From Treponema putidum (GTDB lineage Bacteria > Spirochaetota > Spirochaetia > Treponematales > Treponemataceae): a stretch of 64,000 bases of DNA. Each line of letters starts with the position of its first letter. Position 1 is the stretch's first letter. Position numbers and translations under genes: made by a program. The stretch covers positions 1,361,827 through 1,425,826 of the forward strand of contig NZ_CP009228.1 of the NCBI RefSeq assembly GCF_000755145.1, read 5' to 3'. Below the pieces are notes generated by a model. It saw nothing but the letters and a program-made list of their open reading frames with translations, was not told the origin of the DNA and did no database searches. Positions 52,324-60,570 of the stretch are shown piece by piece.

Positions 52324-53217
52324 ATGAAACCGATTAAAATTATTTTTTTGGTTATGTTTGTGTTTGTAAGTTTTTCGGCCTTTGCTTTTGAAGAAGGCTT
52401 TACTCTGGGTCTTAGAGCTAATTTTTCCGGTTCTTACACTGATCCACATATAAATGAGGCTGATAAAGAATATCTTGGTGCCGATTTTATGCGAGGTATG
52501 GCCGGTTTTATTGTGAACGGAGATGCCGAACTTACCTATATTTTTGATTCGAAAAGATACTTTAATTATACAAATAACAATATTTTCGGAGGTCTTGGGC
52601 TCGCCTTTAACCTAGGTGTAGGGCAGGGCTTTTCAGGCCAGATTTCGGGATCAAGTCAGCAGCCATTTACTGGAGCGGATGGAAAATCTTATAAAAAAGA
52701 TATTGAAGTATATTGCCGTGTCTATATGTCACCCGTTATAACTTTTGGGACGAGCCTTAAAACAATGCTTTTAAAGAACAGACTTGTTTTAGGTTTCGGC
52801 ATAGGAGGAAAAATTCTGGCAGATCCGCAGCCCACTTATGAGCTTTATACTAATCTAAATGATGAAGAACTTGCCGCTTTAAAGGCGGAAAATATTGATT
52901 TTTCCTCTGAGACAGGAACTCTTTATATTTCGGAATCTATGATGAAAAAAATGAATCCTTTAAGCCTTCTTTTAAAGTTATCTATCGAATATAATCAGCC
53001 GATAATTTCTACAATGGGTTTGACAATAGGCGGATACTTGTCTTATTCCGTTTATAAGCCTGGATATGTAGCTCTTCCTAAAAAGGTAGAAAAAGCTGCA
53101 ATTATTAATGGTAACAAAAACGGTGTCGGTGTAAATTTTGAACGGGATCCTATAAAGTCATTTTTTATGAATAACCTTGACTTCGGTATAAGTCTGGGGC
53201 TTTTATTTAAGGTGTGA
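52324..53217 (+). CDS. Predicted outer-membrane beta-barrel protein
   Basis: About 297 residues from ATG 52324, five bases after GAGG. Signal peptide: IKIIFLVMFVFVSFSAFAF. The mature part alternates hydrophobic and polar residues in strand-length blocks (FTLGLRANFSGSY, GLGLAFNLGVGQGFSGQISG, DFGISLGLLF) and ends in a hydrophobic strand with Phe near the C-terminus, as in outer-membrane barrels. It is not a recognised family. It lies 8 bases upstream of the giant lipoprotein gene, so the two probably act together at the cell surface. Confidence 0.75.
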   Translation: MKPIKIIFLVMFVFVSFSAFAFEEGFTLGLRANFSGSYTDPHINEADKEYLGADFMRGMAGFIVNGDAELTYIFDSKRYFNYTNNNIFGGLGLAFNLGVGQGFSGQISGSSQQPFTGADGKSYKKDIEVYCRVYMSPVITFGTSLKTMLLKNRLVLGFGIGGKILADPQPTYELYTNLNDEELAALKAENIDFSSETGTLYISESMMKKMNPLSLLLKLSIEYNQPIISTMGLTIGGYLSYSVYKPGYVALPKKVEKAAIINGNKNGVGVNFERDPIKSFFMNNLDFGISLGLLFKV

Positions 53218-53225
53218 GGTGAAAT

Positions 53226-56200
53226 ATGAAAAACATAAGTGTTGTAAAAACTAAATTAACAAAAAGGTTTGCAGGTCTTATATTTGCAGGCTTTGTTTTG
53301 ACATTGTTCAGCGCGTGTAAACCTGCTTTGGGATCTTCTTGGTATCCTCGTGTAAATGATGATATAGGAATGACAATGTATATAACCGAAATATCTGTTG
53401 CAGATAATCCTGTTGTCCCCGTCCTTTCCGAAACACCCATTGATGAAGCCGATAGATTAAATAAATTTTCAAAAGCTAAGACCTATATTGTTACAGTTCC
53501 TTCTTCGGTTGAAGAGGTTTCTATCGATAATATAAAGGTTAAGGCTGTAAATTCCTTATCAAAGATGGAACCTGTTTTAGTAGATGTAAAAATCAACGGA
53601 GAGGGGGCTCCTCTTGTTTCAGGTCAAACGGTACCTATTACAATAAAGGTTGCGGATAATGAGGGGAAATATGCTTCTATTGAGAAAATTATAAAGATTA
53701 CACAAAGCGAACCCTATGATTTGGAATTGAAGAGCCTTAAAATTTGCGGTATAGATGCTATGCAGGGGGATATTAGTATCCCATATAAATATAGTACCAT
53801 TGATCCTTCTAATATTGAGGCAAAATTTAAATATGGGGAAAATGAAACGGTTATACCTGTAGATGTGGAAAACTCGCCTGTCGAATTAAAAGAAAATGAT
53901 ACCGTAAATATAAAAATAATGGTTAAAGGGCAAAAGGGGCAGTATAAGGACTTTGAAAAAGTTATTGCTGTAACAAGAGAAGCAAAATCCGAAGACGAAG
54001 ATGAGGCCTTGCAGCTTTTAGAAATGTATGTTCTAGGTATAAAGGCTGAGATAGGAAAAACCGCTCATGTTCCGGAAAATACTCAAAGTCTTAATCCCGA
54101 AGATGTGGTCTTATCCTTTAAGAAATTCGGTTATATCCCTGCAGAAATAAGTCCTAAACCCGCAGTGTTTGGAAGTGAAGACATAATATCCTTAAAGCTT
54201 TCGGTAGCGGCAAAGGAAGGTAAATATCAAGCATGGGAAATGAACATTACCGTAAAGAAAAGTGCAGGAGTTTTATACAATCCTATAGATAAAAATGGGA
54301 ATAAAAAATATGTAGTAAAAATAAATAACATAATAGAAAATGTTGACCCCTTCGATTATTATAATGAGAATTATGAATTTCCTGCTTCAAAATTTGATGA
54401 GTGGGTATTACATATGCCCAGTATGTCGGGTATTATTGCCTCGTACAAGTTCCAAGACGGAAGCTGGAGCGGGAATCCCGAAATGGTTGAAAACATTCCT
54501 TCATCAATCGGTTCCGGGTTTAAAGCAATTTCCAATGTAAAAATTTACCGGTATAAAACTAGAAAAGACCGAGGAAGTGCACACGGTACCGATGCCGAAC
54601 TTGCACCAAATCCTCATGATAACCGATTCTATTTTTACCGTTTTACCGCAGATGCTTCAATGGGGATAAAAGCCGACAATTCCATGTTCTGTGTGGATCG
54701 CTATTCCAAGTTCCTTTTTTATTATAGTGATCCGGCTAAGATAAAAAGTATTGCCGGCAGCAAGCTCCCTACGGAATGGACTGACTATGCTGCTGCTTCT
54801 ATAGGTGATCACATCCAATTTAAAAAACCGTTTTATATGACCGACCCCGTCGGCTATGTAAAAGAAGATGGTAGTGTTGTAATGTACCAGTGGATTAAAG
54901 ACAATATAAATGCAAGTAATTATCACGCCCAAGAAAATCCGGCTTTTACAAAGCCTGCCGAAAAAAAAGCAAATGGTGCGGGGTTTTCACCTTATAGAAA
55001 TCCTATTGAGATAAAAAAGACTGAAGTTTCTACTGAAATAAATCCTAAATACACCGTTGCAGAACCTATGATAATGGGGCAGCCTGCCTCCGTATATGCT
55101 CATGTAGGGGATAATGTTTCCTTTGAGGTTAGAGTTCTTCCGTCACCCGAAGGAGAGAATCTTTCATATCAGTGGTATAAGAGACTGAATGCAGACGGTT
55201 CTTCTGATGAAAAGATTGATGGAGCTGTAGGAGCTATATATGTACCGGATACTTCTGCCGAGATAGATGCTTATTGTTACTGCATAATAAAGAATGAAAA
55301 TACGGCTAATGGAAAAGTTACCGAGGTTAAATCGGAAGAGGCTAAATTCCGTTTAGTTCCCGGCAGCGGAGAAATTATAATTGATGCCGAATCTCCTAAG
55401 ATATTGAAGCAGCCCGAAAGTATTAGTATAGCTATCGGTTCTTCTGAAGAAATAAGTCTATCCGTTCTTGCAGAATCCGTTGATGGAGGAAACCTAACAT
55501 ATCAGTGGTTTAAGGCTGATAATGAAGTTGATGCCGGTTCACCGATAAGTGATGCCGTCACTGAAACTTATACATTTACCCCTGAAACATCTGCCGAGCA
55601 TAACGACTTTTATTATTGTGAGGTTACAAATACAAATACAGGAGTAAACGGAAATAAGACAGCAATTAAAAAGAGCTCCATAGTAAAGGTTTCCGTTGAA
55701 GCTTTATACCGTGTAAGTTTTTCGGTCTCAGGCGATGAAGGCGGTTTCCTTACAGCCCTGCATAACGGAAAATCTATCGAATCGGATACATACATAAAAA
55801 AAGGCGAAAAGATTAGATTTATTGCAACACCCAAACCTAGGTATATCATAAATGGTTGGGAATGTGCGGGTGCTGCTTTCGAAGTTCCCTACGCTGATAA
55901 AACCCTTGCCGTATTAACGGTTGGAGCGGCAAATGCTGCCGTTTCGGTTTCTTTTGAGCCGAAGATGCGCCTTACCATAAGACCCAAAATTGAAAATGAA
56001 AGTTTACAGTCGTGGTCAACGGCAGGTTGGGCAGATCATAAGAATCATAAATATATTGACGGTGCTCATTTTGCTCATGATCTTGCCGTTACGGTAAATG
56101 CAAATGGCGATACGGGCAACATACAATGGAAATACGACTTTCCCTTTGAAGGAAGCGGTTCAGGCGGTTGGTTTGACGGCGGATACGGTGAATATGTGAA

Positions 56201-56684
56201 AGAGAACGATTACATAGAACTAGGGGGGGATAAAGCAGATAATAATTTTGTTCTAGCTAAGGATTTCTCTGATTTTTCAGAAATGGATATTGTATTTAAA
56301 ACCTATCTGATAAAATCAAACCGGCTTGATTATTGGCGATCGGAATGGACAACGGCTGGCGGTGGACCGGTATACCCCAAGCAGCCCTTAGATAATAACA
56401 GCATCATTAAACTTGTCTACAACGAAACTACCGGAACATGGCGTTTAGATGCAGCTGCACTACAACTTAATCAGCCGGAGCGTGTAACGATCTCCTATGA
56501 TGAAAACTTTACCCTTGCCGATGGCGAAGAAAAAGACTTTGTTATTACGTATACGGTTAATAACAACGGCTATAAACATGACGAAGACAAAAAATATAAA
56601 AATATGGACGATGGTGGAGAGAATGAAGCCAGTACACGCTCAAAAGGTACGGTAAAGGTAATTTATACAATCAGTTGGAAATAA
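53226..56684 (+). CDS. Giant surface lipoprotein with Ig-like and repeat domains
   Basis: The 1,152-residue protein has a lipoprotein signal peptide ending LFSAC (Cys about residue 31). Three related beta-rich modules (about 55-340) of the secreted DUF type follow (LKSLKICGIDA, KAEIGKTAHVPENTQSLNPEDVVLSFK). A central domain (about 370-600) contains HDNRFYFYRFTADASMGIKADNSMF. Then come two Ig-like domains (ENLSYQWYKRLN near 640; GNLTYQWFKAD near 755), a bacterial repeat domain (FSVSGDEGG and WECAGAAF near 840-900) and a C-terminal region. It is probably an exposed adhesin. It is the second gene of the barrel operon and is closed by a terminator. Confidence 0.85.
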   Translation: MKNISVVKTKLTKRFAGLIFAGFVLTLFSACKPALGSSWYPRVNDDIGMTMYITEISVADNPVVPVLSETPIDEADRLNKFSKAKTYIVTVPSSVEEVSIDNIKVKAVNSLSKMEPVLVDVKINGEGAPLVSGQTVPITIKVADNEGKYASIEKIIKITQSEPYDLELKSLKICGIDAMQGDISIPYKYSTIDPSNIEAKFKYGENETVIPVDVENSPVELKENDTVNIKIMVKGQKGQYKDFEKVIAVTREAKSEDEDEALQLLEMYVLGIKAEIGKTAHVPENTQSLNPEDVVLSFKKFGYIPAEISPKPAVFGSEDIISLKLSVAAKEGKYQAWEMNITVKKSAGVLYNPIDKNGNKKYVVKINNIIENVDPFDYYNENYEFPASKFDEWVLHMPSMSGIIASYKFQDGSWSGNPEMVENIPSSIGSGFKAISNVKIYRYKTRKDRGSAHGTDAELAPNPHDNRFYFYRFTADASMGIKADNSMFCVDRYSKFLFYYSDPAKIKSIAGSKLPTEWTDYAAASIGDHIQFKKPFYMTDPVGYVKEDGSVVMYQWIKDNINASNYHAQENPAFTKPAEKKANGAGFSPYRNPIEIKKTEVSTEINPKYTVAEPMIMGQPASVYAHVGDNVSFEVRVLPSPEGENLSYQWYKRLNADGSSDEKIDGAVGAIYVPDTSAEIDAYCYCIIKNENTANGKVTEVKSEEAKFRLVPGSGEIIIDAESPKILKQPESISIAIGSSEEISLSVLAESVDGGNLTYQWFKADNEVDAGSPISDAVTETYTFTPETSAEHNDFYYCEVTNTNTGVNGNKTAIKKSSIVKVSVEALYRVSFSVSGDEGGFLTALHNGKSIESDTYIKKGEKIRFIATPKPRYIINGWECAGAAFEVPYADKTLAVLTVGAANAAVSVSFEPKMRLTIRPKIENESLQSWSTAGWADHKNHKYIDGAHFAHDLAVTVNANGDTGNIQWKYDFPFEGSGSGGWFDGGYGEYVKENDYIELGGDKADNNFVLAKDFSDFSEMDIVFKTYLIKSNRLDYWRSEWTTAGGGPVYPKQPLDNNSIIKLVYNETTGTWRLDAAALQLNQPERVTISYDENFTLADGEEKDFVITYTVNNNGYKHDEDKKYKNMDDGGENEASTRSKGTVKVIYTISWK

Positions 56685-56691
56685 ATTTTAA

Positions 56692-56726
56692 AAGCCGAAG
56701 CCTCCTCGTGAGCCTTCGGCTTTTTT
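56692..56726 (+). terminator. Terminator after the giant lipoprotein gene
   Basis: AAGCCGAAG (56692-56700) pairs with CTTCGGCTT (56714-56722), with an inner CTC/GAG pair, and a T-run to 56726. Confidence 0.88.
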
Positions 56727-56742
56727 CAAGTTTAGGAATCTT

Positions 56743-57618
56743 ATGAAAAAATTAAGTTTAAAGTTTTTCGTTTTGTTTCTCTTTTGTTTTGTGAATTTTC
56801 TAATGGCCGGGGACTTAGAGGATAATAGTATAAAAGCTGATCCCGAAAATCCCGACTGCATTTACGAAAAGGCAAGGCTGGGTGATTGCCTCATCCACAT
56901 GGCAAAAATTACTTCGCCCTCAAAGGGGTCGGCACCGGTAGTTGAAATCCTTTTTAGCTCAAAGTTTAAATGGGAACCCTGCCTTCCTCATGAAGGCTGG
57001 GGAAAAAAAGGAAAAACTTATAAATACCGTGAAACTGAGGTGCCGGGTTCTTCGGTTTTTTTAGGTATAACAAATAAAATAAACGATGTAGTTTATTACA
57101 AGGTAGAAGGCGTTCATCCCTTTGATTTGCCTATTTATGATGAGCCTTCAGAAGCTAAAATCCTTGAACGTTTTATCTTTTTTAAATTTACCGCTTATGC
57201 GGCTAAGGGCGGCCTTTTTGAAAACGCTCTTAATAACTTAATGTGCGCACTTGATACCCACACTAAACTTCTTTACACCTACGGAATGCCTAGCGAGTAC
57301 AAAAAAATAATAGGAAACAATTATATTCCGCAAAAATGGCTGCCTTATGAAATTCATCCTAATACGGCGGAAGCAAAATTAAAATTTTATGAATATGACC
57401 CAATCGGCTTCGTTTCACTTGAAAAAACTCACGATTTTTTTGGAGTAAAGACCAATGTTCATTTATACGACTGGTGGAACGAATCTGTAGGTGCAGGCTC
57501 TTCGATGAAGGCCGTAAAAGAAAAACGCTTTATGCCCCGCCTTTCCGGCGAAGCCCTTGAGGACTGGACTATCCGAGATGCTTCTAAACCCGTGCGTTCC
57601 CCGTATAGAAAATTTTAA
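56743..57618 (+). CDS. Secreted protein sharing a domain with the giant lipoprotein
   Basis: The 291-residue protein has a signal peptide (FFVLFLFCFVNFLMA). Its mature part resembles residues about 440-600 of the lipoprotein just upstream: both have an R-F/Y-F-x-F-T/R-F-T-A-A/D block, a segment with T/S-K-L/F-L-x-Y, a Y-DP-I/V-G-F/Y-V core followed by a V-x-x-Y-W/Q-W strand, and S-P-Y-R at the end. The domain is not one I can name. It begins 16 bases after a terminator, so it may need its own promoter. Its 3' end overlaps the truncated toxin gene on the other strand. Confidence 0.75.
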   Translation: MKKLSLKFFVLFLFCFVNFLMAGDLEDNSIKADPENPDCIYEKARLGDCLIHMAKITSPSKGSAPVVEILFSSKFKWEPCLPHEGWGKKGKTYKYRETEVPGSSVFLGITNKINDVVYYKVEGVHPFDLPIYDEPSEAKILERFIFFKFTAYAAKGGLFENALNNLMCALDTHTKLLYTYGMPSEYKKIIGNNYIPQKWLPYEIHPNTAEAKLKFYEYDPIGFVSLEKTHDFFGVKTNVHLYDWWNESVGAGSSMKAVKEKRFMPRLSGEALEDWTIRDASKPVRSPYRKF

Positions 57619-57745
57619 ATAAAGTTGTATTTAAACTATTCAAATTATTTTTATCGGACTGTATTATTACTACCGGCCGTCTCATTCCCGGCTCGCTCCC
57701 GGACGGAATGCCGAAATCAAGCATATAAATATCACCACGAGTCAT
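57584..57745 (-). pseudogene. MazF/PemK-type toxin, truncated
   Basis: From ATG 57745, overlapping the antitoxin stop, the frame encodes RGDIYMLDFGIPSGSEPGMR, RPVVIIQSDKNN and LNSLNTTLF. This is the start of a MazF/PemK endoribonuclease. It then runs into unrelated sequence antisense to the gene ending at 57618 and stops at 57584, giving 53 residues in place of about 110. The catalytic Arg region (RRPVVII) is present but the C-terminal strands and helix are gone, so it should be inactive. Confidence 0.82.
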
Positions 57746-57926
57746 TTTTTATACTCTCCCAAACGGTTTCCAGACTTGATTCTCTAATTTTCTTTAAGGC
57801 TTCTCCTTCTGCCAACATAAAAGTTTGTTTATTTACATTATTTGCAATAAAGGTAAGAAGACGAATCTGTTCTGCTAAGGAAAAAGAAAGAACTTGATTT
57901 TCAACTTGTGTAAGTGCATCAGACAT
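57732..57926 (-). CDS. Antitoxin partner of the truncated MazF
   Basis: The 64-residue protein (SLAEQIRLLTFIANNVNK, then EALKKIRESSLETVWESI) starts at ATG 57926 after GGAGGTG. It overlaps the mazF start by 14 bp. Its short helical form fits type II antitoxins that wrap around MazF. It has no obvious DNA-binding domain. The reading frame is intact although the toxin is truncated. Confidence 0.78.
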   Translation of the reverse strand: MSDALTQVENQVLSFSLAEQIRLLTFIANNVNKQTFMLAEGEALKKIRESSLETVWESIKNDSW

Positions 57927-58010
57927 AATTCACCTCCATAATTAACATTATATACTAAATTACCTTTTTCCGCAACTTCTTGTTTGCTTGTGGTTTATTT
58001 TCTACCTTTG

Positions 58011-58829
58011 TTATGTAGACATCTTATTCCGTTTAGTATGCTTTAAAAAAAAATTTATTCCTATTGTCAATATTAAAACGATGACCGACACTAGGGCTGT
58101 AAAGCCGCCGGGAGCGACATTTAGGTGATAGGACAAGACCAGACCGAGCATTATGTCTGCAACGCTTATCAAAATAGAAAAAATCAATGTCTTTTTAAAG
58201 CTCATTTTTAATTGAAGGGCTGTTGCGACGGGGAGGGCTATCATCGAGCTTAAAACCAACATTCCCACTATTTTTAATGAAACGGCTATCGTTGCCGCAG
58301 TTAGACCTGAAAATAAGTAATTGATAAGTCTTGTCTTAACTCCTATTATTTTTGCAATATCTTCATCGAGGGCTATGTACACCATCTTGTGATACATTAG
58401 CCCCAAAGTAAGCAATGACAGAATACTTAAAGCAATCACTGTAATCAAATCCGAATAAGAAACGGTTAAGACGCTTCCGAATAAATAGGTTTCGGCATTT
58501 GCTCTAACGGTTCCTGAGCTTATGAGGGTAATGGCTATTCCGACGCTCAATGATAAAACTATCGAAAGGATTAAATCTTGGTATTCTTTAAAAGCATTCC
58601 TCAGGGCTTCTATCAGAGCTCCTGCCGCAGTCGTAAAAATAAAGGCCCCAAGTATCGGGTTTATTCCTGAAGCGAGGGCGAGGGTAACGCCTGCAAGAGA
58701 ACTGTGGGAAAGTGTGTCCCCTATGAGGGAGTATCTTCTGAGTACTAAAAATAAGCCGATTGAAGGGCAAAGGATTCCTATAAAAAAAGAAACGATAAAG
58801 GCGTTTTGCATAAAACCGTATTGAAGCAT
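58011..58829 (-). CDS. ZnuB-like metal ABC permease
   Basis: About 272 residues from ATG 58829, nine bases after GAGGGG; the extension to 58862 lies inside the ATPase gene. There are about eight membrane helices with the ABC-3 family landmarks GLFLVLRRYSLIGDTLSHSSLAGV near residue 25 and MLVLSSMIALPVATA near 205. These transporters import Zn2+, Mn2+ or Fe2+. It starts right after the ATPase stop (ATPase ends 58831). No binding-protein gene is adjacent. Confidence 0.92.
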   Translation of the reverse strand: MLQYGFMQNAFIVSFFIGILCPSIGLFLVLRRYSLIGDTLSHSSLAGVTLALASGINPILGAFIFTTAAGALIEALRNAFKEYQDLILSIVLSLSVGIAITLISSGTVRANAETYLFGSVLTVSYSDLITVIALSILSLLTLGLMYHKMVYIALDEDIAKIIGVKTRLINYLFSGLTAATIAVSLKIVGMLVLSSMIALPVATALQLKMSFKKTLIFSILISVADIMLGLVLSYHLNVAPGGFTALVSVIVLILTIGINFFLKHTKRNKMST

Positions 58830-58830
58830 C

Positions 58831-59514
58831 TTATTTTTCCCCTCTTGGTTTAAATTGAACAAAGCTCGGATTAAAAAATTCCGAAGTATATTGTTTAGGA
58901 TTACACAAATGGCCTTCTCCGTTTTTTATATGAAATATTTTGGTAGAATTAAAAATAGCCGCATCCAGATTATGGTCAACCGAAATGACGGTCAGCCCCT
59001 TTTTAGTGTTTAAAACTTTTACAAAAGAATAAATTTCTTTTTGTCCCTGAACATCTATTCCGGTAGAAGGTTCATCTAAAATTAAAAGGTCGGGATCCCC
59101 GATAAGGGCACGGGCTATGTAGAGTTTTTGAAGCTGACCTCCCGAAAGCTCTCCGGCAAGGCTGTTTTTGTATTCGATTAAATTCACCCTTTCCAAGGCT
59201 TTTAGGGCACAATCGCTTTCGCGTATCTTTAATATTTTTCTATAGGAATTTAAAAGTTCAAAAAGCGTAATCGGAAAATCGTTTAGATTTTCTTTTTTTT
59301 GCGGAAGATAGCCGATCCTTTTTGCATTGATAATAATTTCACCTTTTTGTATTTTTAACAGTTTTAAAATCAGCTTTAAAAGGGTGCTTTTTCCGCAGCC
59401 GTTTTCTCCCACAATCGAAATATAGTCTCCTTGTTTTACTTCCAAATTTATATTTTTTAAAACTTCTTTTTTTGAATTCGGATATTTAAACTTGAGAGAA
59501 TTTATTTTTACCAT
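58831..59514 (-). CDS. ZnuC-like metal ABC transporter ATPase
   Basis: The 227-residue ATPase has Walker A ISIVGENGCGKSTLLK, signature ELSGGQLQKLYIARAL, Walker B LLILDEPSTGID and H-loop VISVDHNLD, typical of the Zn/Mn/Fe importers of the ABC-3 group. It drives the permease downstream, with which it overlaps in control signals. The usual periplasmic binding protein (ZnuA/TroA) is not in the window, so it must lie elsewhere or be absent. Confidence 0.93.
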   Translation of the reverse strand: MVKINSLKFKYPNSKKEVLKNINLEVKQGDYISIVGENGCGKSTLLKLILKLLKIQKGEIIINAKRIGYLPQKKENLNDFPITLFELLNSYRKILKIRESDCALKALERVNLIEYKNSLAGELSGGQLQKLYIARALIGDPDLLILDEPSTGIDVQGQKEIYSFVKVLNTKKGLTVISVDHNLDAAIFNSTKIFHIKNGEGHLCNPKQYTSEFFNPSFVQFKPRGEK

Positions 59515-59564
59515 AGAGATGATATTTTACTTCTTTTTTTTAAAGATTGCAAGATGGACTTGTA

Positions 59565-60413
59565 TTAAAGATTGTTTAGTTCATCTTGTTTTAAGCCTGT
59601 TGCTTGAATAATGACTTCGCGTGCCACACCTAGATCAAGTAAGTTCTTTGCCATTTCGAGTTTTGTTTGGTATGCGCCTTCTGTATATCCTTCGTGTTTT
59701 TCTGATGCCATATCGTGTTCATATTTCATGCGGGATTCGTAGAGCCATTTGTCCCGAGGACTCATTTTCATTATTTCAATAGCCGCATTTGCTTTTCTCA
59801 TCATTTCGGAATTTTGTGCCAACATCTTTCTTACCTCCCTATCGTCTGTTTCAATAAATTTCAGCCAGCTTAATAGACGTTTTGTTTTACTGTCCGTATA
59901 ATTTGATTCTTCTAAAAGCTTTGCTGTTTCAAGGTTTATAATATGAATCTCAAGTTTTGAAAATAAAGGCTCTTTTGTATCTTTTTCCATAACAAAATAT
60001 TTATTGTGAAAACGCTTATTTTTATTAAAGCCTTTTCCTATCAAATTTATTGTAATACATTTCGAAAGATTTGTATAGTCTTGACCTTGTTTTATGCTTT
60101 CGTTATACATTTTTGACCAATAATATACACTTCTTTCCGGAAAATCTCCTCTCCACCTATTCTGTATTTCAATATTGATAATTGTTCCGTCTTTTAGCCT
60201 TAACTTTATATCCAAGATACCTAGTTTTTCGGTCAAAATTTCTTTATGAAATTCCTTATCCAAAAGTTCTAATCCTGCGATATTTTCAGGTAGAATGTCG
60301 AGTATACAGTCAAGCAAATCTTGTAGGATGTCTGTGTTTTCCTCAGTTCCAAAAATACGCTTAAAAGCATAGTCATTTCGTAGGGTTATTTTGAAATTTG
60401 CATCATTTTTCAT
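59565..60413 (-). CDS. Rpn-family recombination-promoting nuclease / PDDEXK transposase-like protein
   Basis: The 282-residue protein matches the Rpn/PD-(D/E)XK family: LRNDYAFKRIFGTEENTDIL at the start, then LGILDIKLRLKDGTIINIEIQ, where the Asp and the E-x-Q form the nuclease core, and SVYYWSKMYNESIKQGQDY. The C-terminal part is charged and helical, ending in the usual GAYQTKLEMAKNLLDLGV pattern. These proteins are spread in many copies in bacterial genomes and cut DNA. Their exact function, mobile or regulatory, is debated. No terminal repeats are visible around it. Confidence 0.9.
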   Translation of the reverse strand: MKNDANFKITLRNDYAFKRIFGTEENTDILQDLLDCILDILPENIAGLELLDKEFHKEILTEKLGILDIKLRLKDGTIINIEIQNRWRGDFPERSVYYWSKMYNESIKQGQDYTNLSKCITINLIGKGFNKNKRFHNKYFVMEKDTKEPLFSKLEIHIINLETAKLLEESNYTDSKTKRLLSWLKFIETDDREVRKMLAQNSEMMRKANAAIEIMKMSPRDKWLYESRMKYEHDMASEKHEGYTEGAYQTKLEMAKNLLDLGVAREVIIQATGLKQDELNNL

Positions 60414-60570
60414 GTGTTTATTTAATGCCTCCTATTCTATTTATATGAAAAAATAAAATTTATGAGTAAAATTTAAAAAAATATTTTGTAATTTCTGATT
60501 ACAACAGCTTAAAAGTTAGCCCATTGCTATTTTTATTTGTTTACTGTAGAATACAACTTAGAGGTTAGTT

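Noticed and set aside
59565-60413. Rpn-type gene as an insertion sequence
   Set aside because: No flanking inverted repeats or target duplications can be seen; it is listed as a gene only.
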